Source: Verticillium longisporum
Lineage: Eukaryota; Ascomycota; Sordariomycetes; Glomerellales; Plectosphaerellaceae
Direction: 5' to 3'
NCBI GenBank assembly: GCA_019188255.1
Contig: JAETXT010000001.1
Location: 6,448,001-6,512,000, forward strand
DNA length: 64,000 nt
Shown: positions 57,516-64,000 of the stretch, piece after piece
Numbering within the stretch: the stretch's first letter is position 1
How the letters are laid out: every line of letters begins with the position of its first letter
Translations under genes and position numbers: made by a program
The notes under the pieces: model-generated
Databases searched by the model: none
What the model was told of the DNA's origin: nothing
Seen by the model: the letters and a program-made list of their open reading frames with translations, nothing else

Positions 57516-58493
57516 GAAGGGTGCAAGGCCTGAGGCTGAGTGGGTGTGGGCAGGATCCGGGCCAAGAGCACGGTTGGGGGCCACGGGAGATCACATGCGC
57601 AGTGGGCATGCAGAAATGCAGACACGGCAACTTGGGGGATTGGGCGGGCCAAGGCGCTGTCGAGTCTTGGGGTATCACACCAGCAGGCGGAGGAGGAAGA
57701 AGATGCAATGATGTCAGTGAAGAAGGCATTTCGCATGTGTTATCTCTGTGGTTTGCAGTGGTTTGCATGTGGCCATGTCGTGGGGGGCTCTGCTCTTTGT
57801 GTAGCCCGAACCATGGGGGAAAGTTGCACAAAGCGGATCATAGGCAAGACTCGGTTGTCCAGTTGTCAACTCGTTAGCCGCGAGTTGTCGAGGCTGAAGA
57901 GAGGGTCGAAGTTTGAACACGAGAATCCACATACAAAGTCAACATGAGGTTGCCTTTCTCTGTTTCCGATTAATCATGCGTCAGTCAAGCTGGTCAAAGC
58001 ACCCAAACAAGGTACAGTAGATCCAATGCTCCACCGTCCAGTCTCGTCCTGGTCCCAGGCGCCCGTCACTCTGTTCTCGGCCATGACTCGTGTGTCTCTC
58101 GCGCGTGGGTTTCTAAGATCCGACCTGCATCGGCGCTTGCGCACCCAGAGGGACCCCACGCCAATCTCAGTTGCGGCACTCATCTGGTGGTTTCCAGCAC
58201 ACTTACTCTTCAGTCTCCATCGCCGTGCTACTCCCTCTTGAATTCCGCTGCAGCGAATCCCGCAAGCGCTTCGAGAACCCTCTTCATCATATGTTTGGTT
58301 ATTGGTTGGTGTTTGGTTGGTTATTTGGTTGGCTCGTCAACATTCATGGGCTTGTTGTACCCTCGTCCTCTGTCACTCTCAGCCGGATCCTCCGCAACTC
58401 ACAACCAACCTGCTCAACTCACGCAACAAGCCACAGGCCAGGCCAGCAGCTGAGCCGCTCACGCTGAGCACAACACTCTGCGCCGACATCGCC

Positions 58494-61122
58494 ATGGACG
58501 ACGACGCCATGCAGACGCTCACCACACCCCATTCGACCTCGACCTCGACCTCGACCTCGACCTCGACTTCGGTCTCGGCTTCGGGGGTCACCAAAACCGC
58601 CCTCCGGCCCAAGCCCAAGATGAACAATGCCTGCGAGGCTTGTAGGGCTGCCAAGGTCAAGTGCCAGCCCAGCGTCCATGCCGGCATCTGTCGGAGGTCT
58701 GTGGCACCCTGTCTCCTGTCCCCGGCACTGCTGTCCCCGGCATTGTGCCGTGCGTGGGCAGCTAGCTTCTGAGAGGCTCCGAGACTGACAACAACTTCCC
58801 AGATGTCTCGAGTTCAAGCGAGAGTGTGTATTCCGGACCGGCCCGCGGACACGACGCCCCCGGCAGTCCAAATTGTATGACCCAGTTCCTCGGAACCTGC
58901 CCCTCCCCTGCTCGCTGCCCATCATACGATGAACGGCAAGCAGGGGTACAATGGCCATCTGACGAACTGACGACCCCCCAGTAACCAAGATGTGACCCCC
59001 CGCCCCCCGCTGCACGCCCCATCCAAGACGTTCAGCATCAACTTTGACATGCCGGCACCCGAGGAGCCTTCTCCTTCGTCCTTTGAGTCCCTGGCCTCCC
59101 GTCACGCCTCCTACATTGAGTCTCTGCTGCCCAAGGACAACGAGCACACGCCCATGTTTGATGACCTCGTGTTTGATGCCATCAGCTCTTTTCACCACCC
59201 TGGCGGCATCGCCCTGACGCCTCCTCTCTCCCACTACGGTGCCCACCACGGTGCCCGCCATGGCGTTCGTCAGATCCCGCACCATGATGCCCATGCCCAT
59301 GCCCACAGCTCGGACTCTTACGGGGCCAGCTCTCACGGCCCCAGCTCTCACGCCTCTCCGCACTCGACCTCTTCCTCCTCTGGCCACAGCCACTCGCCCC
59401 ATGCCACCATTTCCATGTCGACCGTCGGGCTGAAGCCGCAGTTCAACCTCGACCTGGCAGCCAGCCTCCTCACCTCGTTCCGCCGCATGCTGCCTCACTT
59501 TCCCTGCATCGTGCTGCCCGACGACGCCACCGTCCCCTCGCTGGCCAAGTCACGCCCCTTTGTCCTCCTCGCCATCCTCTCCGTCGCCTCGGGGTCCGCT
59601 CCTCTGCAGGGACACACGCTCTACGATGAAGAGTTCCGCAAGGTGCTCGGCCTCAAGTTCGTGGCCGGCGGCGAGCGCTCGCTCGAGCTGCTGCAGGGCC
59701 TGCTCATCTACACGGCCTGGTACCCCTTCCACCTGCGGCCCAAGAACAAGCAGGCGTTCCAGTACGTGCGCATGGCGGCCGAGATTGCCCACGACCTCGA
59801 CCTCGTCGAGCCGCCCCCGGGCGCCATCGTCGACGCCGACGCCGACGCGCCCATCTCGTCGGCGCAGATCGACGGCATGCGCACCTACCTCGCCTGCTTC
59901 TACCTCATGTCGAGCTTCCTCGTCACCTGGGTCAAGTTCACGGCCGTCGGCCTCGAGCACACGGCCTGGACCGCCACGTGCTGCGACGTGCTCGAGCGCC
60001 GCTCGCCCGTCCCGTCCGACCAGACGCTCGCCTGGTTTGTGCGCTTTGCCCACATTATCGAGACGACGCACAAGCTCGACTACCTCGGCCCCGAGGGCGG
60101 CGGCGAGAAGACCCGCGACGAGGCCCGCCTCATGCTGCTCGGCCTCGAGAGCCAGTTCAACGAGTGGAGTGCCCGCATCCCCCGCGACCTGCTGTCCCAG
60201 AGCCGTGAGTGTCTCCTTTTGTTTTCCATTGTGGGATGCGCGACGTCAGCTGGTGAAGAACGGCGTCACAGAAGTGATCGTGATCACAATCATTACCAGA
60301 GTTACAATCATGACTACGGTCACAAACATGACCATGATCAGTAGAGAAACCATGCTAACGAACACAGTCGGCCTCTCCATCCTGACAACCTTCGCAGACC
60401 TCTACCTCCACGCGGCGCCGATCCACCGCTTCGCCCCGCCCCGTCCCGGCCCGCGGACGCACCTCCTCAGCGCCGAGGCGCCGCGGCTGCGCCACTGCCT
60501 CCCCGCGCTGCGCGCCCTCCTCGACACCCTCGCCGCGCTGCCGGCCGCCGACTTTGCGCCGCTCGCCACGAGCGACTGGGGCAAGATCATCCAGGTGACC
60601 ATTCTCTCGCTGCGCCTCTCGTTCCCGCTCGCGGCGTGCCCGTCGTGGGACGACGCCGCGGCGCGCGCGGTGCTCGACTTTGGCGGCTTCCTCGACCGCT
60701 TCGTCGGCGAGGAGGCGGCGGTGGCGGTAGGAGGAGCACCGGCAAGAGGAGCACCGGCCGACCCCCCCAAGATCGACGTGCTCACGGCGAGCAAGCTCGT
60801 CTTCGGCATCGTGCGCGCCAAGTACCGCGGCCGGCTGGCCAAGCTCGAGACGCCCGAGACGACGCTGGCGCGCGGCGCGCGCGGGTGTCCCATGCTCGAC
60901 GGCAGCCTCGACGGGTACTTTCCCGCGTGGGACCCGGACCTGACGGCGCCGGCGCCGGGGGCCTTGTGGCTTGGCGAGTCGCGGCCGTGGGACGCCGGGC
61001 TGCTCGACGACGGGGGGTCGTCGGTGCAGGATGTGTGGTCGACCATGACGCTCGAGTGGCCGGCCGAGGGGGACGGCATGGGCGGCGAGATGGGCATGGA
61101 GATGGACCATGGTGAGCAGTAG
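58494..61122 (+). CDS. Zn(II)2Cys6 transcription factor
   Basis: Fungal-specific regulator with a binuclear zinc cluster. Exons 58494-58696, 58803-58874, 58982-60204 and 60368-61122; introns of 106, 107 and 163 nt; 750 residues with all phases consistent. A Thr/Ser dipeptide run (about residues 15-28, from TCGACC hexamers) precedes the cluster ACEACRAAKVKCQ...ICRRC...REC at about residues 44-77, spacing C-x2-C-x6-C-x8-C-x2-C-x6-C, split by intron 1. A His/Ser-rich linker follows (about 165-220), then a helical middle region: LLQGLLIYTAWYPFHLRPK, FQYVRMAAEIAHDLDL and FYLMSSFLVTWVKF. This matches the fungal factor domain found in War1-like and amino-acid-response regulators. Target genes are unknown; no metabolic cluster lies beside it. 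The reading frame is clean despite very high GC. Confidence 0.92.
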
Positions 61123-62880
61123 GTTAGGCGGAGGGGCTCATGTATGATTCGGGTGTATGAGTTGTGTACGAAATATCATGTTTGTGGTAGGGCATTGGGA
61201 GGATGAGTCCTGGGTGTTCCTATCCCCTCTTTCTAATGGAACTTGCAACTCCTGTCACGAGTGCCACTTGGCCACGATCTTTTTCTTGTTTCTTTTTTGC
61301 GTCTTTTTGCGAACGGCTTGGTGGACTTTGAGGTGGATGACCTTATGCATCACTCATCGGTCCACAAGGTGAACCCAGTAAACAATCATCCAAGGGCCAT
61401 GAATGTGTCGAGGAGCGATATGATGGCATGATTCGAGCTGAAGACCAAGGACGTCTTGTTAAGCTACACCATGTCCGCAGGGTCTCGAGGTAGAGTCAAG
61501 CATATCAAGACAGACAGTGGCAGAAGAAGCTCACAATACCAAACACATGCATGCCTGCAGCGTCCCTCTTCAAATATTGTCGTCGGGAACGAATCTACAT
61601 CAGACTTGGATGGTTACTGTGCCCCTTCCAGATATATCCAGGACATCGTACAATCATGCTCAAGGACAGTTGTCAGCACAGCCACGTCAGCCCATGGTAC
61701 AACACCTTGGCCCATGACCAATAAATACATGACACGCTCACGCAGCCCACCAAAGTCATAGGAACATGCCAGAGACGACATCGCAACAAGTGCATGCCAT
61801 CTCGCCACGTTCCTCCTGCGCCTCCCGTAGCCACAAGGCAAGCCACACGGCGCGCACCCCGCCCGCCCGCCGCCGCCGCCGCCGCCGAGCCCCACCCGGC
61901 CCCAGGGCCCCAGGGCCCCAGATGCCCCCACGACCCCGACTTTTCCAAGAGTTCTCCCCCTATCGGCGCCTTCCCTTCCGCTCCGGCCTGGGGGTTCTGG
62001 CTGCCGCCCTCTTTCCTTCCAGAACAAGCCAGAGCCCCACTGACATGGTTCTCGGGAAGGCGCGGATTCATGGTTCTTCCCCTCCGGCTAGACGCGACCC
62101 TTCTCCTGACCACGATACTTGGCTGAATTATCATCACCCAAGGTACCCAAGGTACCTAAGGTAGGTAGGTACCCAGGCAACAGTCCATCCAAGGCGTCGC
62201 CATGGTCCGCATGTCCTCTGCTCCCTACCCTGCCCGACTCCCCGGCAATGCATGTCGAGTCAAGGCCCTACGAGAGCGTGCCCCACGACGCAGACACACA
62301 CACCCCGGCGCGGCCTCTCCGTCGACCAGATCCGTCGTCATGTCCCCCGCGCTGAACCCCCTTCATTTCCTCCTCACGGCGTCCCGCATCAGGGATTACA
62401 CGAATCATGATGAAATCGTTTCATTCTGCCCTAGACGCCCGTAACGCCTTGAATCATCATCCATCACCAATATTCAACACCAAAATTCAAAAACACCCCG
62501 TAGTTCCGGCCCCAGCCCAAAGCAAGAAATGCAGCCTGCCCCCTGTGCCTTGGATCGCCCCATCGAGGCCTCCGCCCCATCGAGGCCTCGGCACCTGTGC
62601 GCCGCGTAGCTGCCGCAGCGCCTCGAACTGCGACGACAGGTTGGTGGCGCAGAGGCCACCGTAGACTCTTGCCCGGATGGCGATGCCTCTCGGTTTGTCG
62701 TCAGGTGTGTCGCCATGTCCTTAGGGAGAACACAAGGCCCTGGCCCCTCCAGCATGTCAACCTTGATGCGCATCCTGGCGTTTCCGTCTTCCTCCGTCGC
62801 ATGACCCATCGTACAACGGCAACACCTCATATCGGCCACGTAGCCCCCTCATGTCCTCCTCCAGGGCCTCAGCCCAGGAC
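61123..62880. other. Interval between C6 and bZIP genes
   Basis: 1.76 kb between convergent genes, so mostly 3' flanks. Contains a CCGCCG run near 61860, an AGGTA/TACC block at 62139-62174, and no supportable gene. Open frames at 61614-62137 (-) are Gly/Arg-rich and look like chance. Confidence 0.4.
62139..62174. repeat. AGGTA/TACC block
   Basis: Four AGGTACC-like units and a TAGGTAGGTA core. Unlike most blocks it lies between convergent genes, so a promoter role does not explain it. Confidence 0.7.
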
Positions 62881-64000
62881 TCAGAGCAGCTCATCGCTGC
62901 CGCTGGCGACGCTGGCCTCAATGGCCGTCAGAATGGTGCGCTCAGCAAACACAGGCCCTTGGCCGTCGCACTTGGCATGGTTCTTCAGCCTCTCGCTGAC
63001 GTCGCCGACGTCGACGAGCCCGCGCTTGAACAGCTCGTGGGTGATAATGAGGTCCCACGTCGCCCCGGCGGCGAGCAGCCTCTCTCCGTCCTCGGCAATG
63101 GCCACGCGGTGGCTCGGCGTCTTGTTGTTGTGCTTGGCCAGCAGGTCCGAGTAAAAGTCGGTCGGGTTGTACTCGAGGGGCCCCGTCGTGCGGGGCTCGG
63201 GCGAGAGCGAGCCGTGGGGCAGGCCGTTGTTCAGGCTCGAGGTGGCGCGGAGGATCTCGTTCTCCGTGGCAATCTTCTGCATCTCGCGCTTGAGGCGCTC
63301 GTTCTCCGACGTCGTCTGCTGGGCCTCGGCCTCGAGGTTCGCCAGCTTGGCCTCGAGGTCCTTGACGTGGCGCTCCTTGCGTTCGCGGAACGCTCGTTGA
63401 CTGGGCCGGCTCGCGTTAGCAGGTTTTGCACGGACAGCCATGACATGAACAAGACACGAACAAGACACGAACAACCATGACACGAACAAGGCAAGCGGGG
63501 CAAGACTGGCAGGCAAAACAGGCAAGACAGGCAAGACAGGCAGGCAAGACAGGCGAGACAGGTAGGCAGGGCAGGACAGGGCAGGACGTACGCGGCGCGG
63601 TTCTGGGCCTTTCTGCGCGACTGGGCGGGCGTCATGTCATCGTCGTCCGAGTTGGAGCCGCCGCGGCGGTTGTGGTCGTCGAGGGCCTCCTGCTTCTGCG
63701 CAGCCGCGGCGGCGGCAGCGTCGGGGTGCGGCTGGATGGGCTGGGCGTGGACGCCATTGCCGGCGGCGGCCTGCGACGGCGGTTCCTGTCGGTGCTGCTG
63801 CTGCTGCTGCTGTCTCACGGTCGGGTTGTTCGGCGGCGTCGGGGGGCCCGGGAAGGGGACCTGGGCGGCGGGGTTGGCGGCGGCCTGGGCCTGCTGGTGG
63901 AGAAACTGTGCCTGGTAGTGGTCGAAGCTGCTGAAATGTGGCTGCTGTTGGTGCTGCTGGTGGTGCTGCTGGTGGTGCTGCTGCTGATGCTGGTGCTGAT
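62881..64000 (-). CDS. bZIP transcription factor, Yap/Fcr3-like; 5' end beyond the window
   Basis: Stress- or drug-response type bZIP regulator. The visible part has exon 64000-63592 (5' incomplete) and exon 63400-62881, joined by a 191-nt intron that splits the basic region. The upstream part is extremely Gln/His-rich (HHQQHHQQH near the edge, RQQQQQQHRQ) with an Ala run. The basic region reads SRRKAQNRAAQRAFRERKE, followed by a leucine-zipper stretch HVKDLEAKLANLEAEAQ and further heptads to about MQKIATENEIL. The C-terminal part contains ITHELFKRGLVDVGDVSERL and ends ASGSDELL, a conserved C-terminal segment of the Fcr3-like group. The NxxAQxxFR core (NRAAQRAFR) is the Yap/Pap1 form. The start codon lies past 64000. 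Confidence 0.9.

Larger units (their letters stand above)
54419..58493. other. 4.1-kb interval with no supportable gene
   Basis: Begins with the whi3 3' flank (a TTTC microsatellite at 54475-54500). Contains a G12 run near 55425, a TGTC/TGCC/TGTT repeat (56950-57030) and a 26-bp duplication (57464-57515). Long minus-strand frames near 56967-57831 are Pro/His-rich without domains and look like chance in GC-rich DNA. The right end includes the promoter of the C6 gene, where GGTTGGTTATTTGGTTGG-type repeats occur (58300-58340). Confidence 0.4.

Noticed and set aside
57124..57831. 235-codon minus-strand open frame, Pro/His-rich
   Set aside because: Lies over duplicated GC-rich DNA; no conserved segment seen.
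58494..62880. Secondary-metabolite cluster around the C6 factor
   Set aside because: No synthase, tailoring enzyme or transporter lies within the window on either side; the nearest neighbour is a bZIP factor.

Overview
The window reads as nuclear DNA of a filamentous ascomycete, most likely a Sordariomycete and possibly a hypocrealean. Genes are split by short introns (about 50-110 nt) with CTGAC-like branch sites, coding DNA is GC-rich, and the products are typical of moulds: a division-1 chitin synthase, an APSES/ankyrin MBF subunit, Whi3, a Krev-1/Rsr1 GTPase, a dynactin subunit, and C6 and bZIP regulators. No operon, phage, CRISPR array, intact transposon or tRNA was recognised.

Layout. 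1-1903 (-): 5' part of a chitin synthase, running off the left edge. 5089-10528: a compact block with phosphopantothenoylcysteine decarboxylase (-), monothiol glutaredoxin Grx5 (+), a gamma-glutamyltranspeptidase (-) and dynactin p25 (+), arranged as two divergent pairs. 10985-14217: a DMT/EamA vacuolar-type transporter (-) and an AKR7-like aldo/keto reductase (-). 15180-17503 (+): Mbp1. 17504-24861: no gene I can support. 24862-25887 (+): a single-pass membrane protein of unknown function. 25888-32493: no recognised gene, ending in a long CT-rich leader for a Q-rich protein (32494-34241, +). 35024-35837 (-): a DltE-like SDR. 37173-37618 (-): a doubtful small gene. 38069-39141 (-): Krev-1 with eight exons. 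44205-45293 (-): a second SDR. 52895-54418 (+): Whi3-type RNA-binding protein. 58494-61122 (+): a Zn2Cys6 factor. 62881-64000 (-): a Yap/Fcr3-like bZIP factor running off the right edge.

How genes relate. No biosynthetic or defence cluster is visible. Several genes act in growth control in other fungi: Mbp1 (G1/S transcription), Whi3 (G1 cyclin mRNA control), Krev-1/Rsr1 (polarity), chitin synthase (wall), dynactin (transport along microtubules). Their presence in one 64-kb window may be chance.

Quality. At least eight single-base frameshifts interrupt otherwise conserved genes (Grx5, GGT, DMT transporter twice, Whi3 three times, SDR once), all at or next to short G/C runs; a ninth is likely in the Q-rich gene. 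This pattern points to uncorrected consensus indels rather than pseudogenes, so predicted proteins from this assembly will be broken unless it is polished. The most distinctive non-coding signals are dispersed AGGTA/TACCT blocks seen only between genes, several short tandem repeats, and long pyrimidine-rich leaders.
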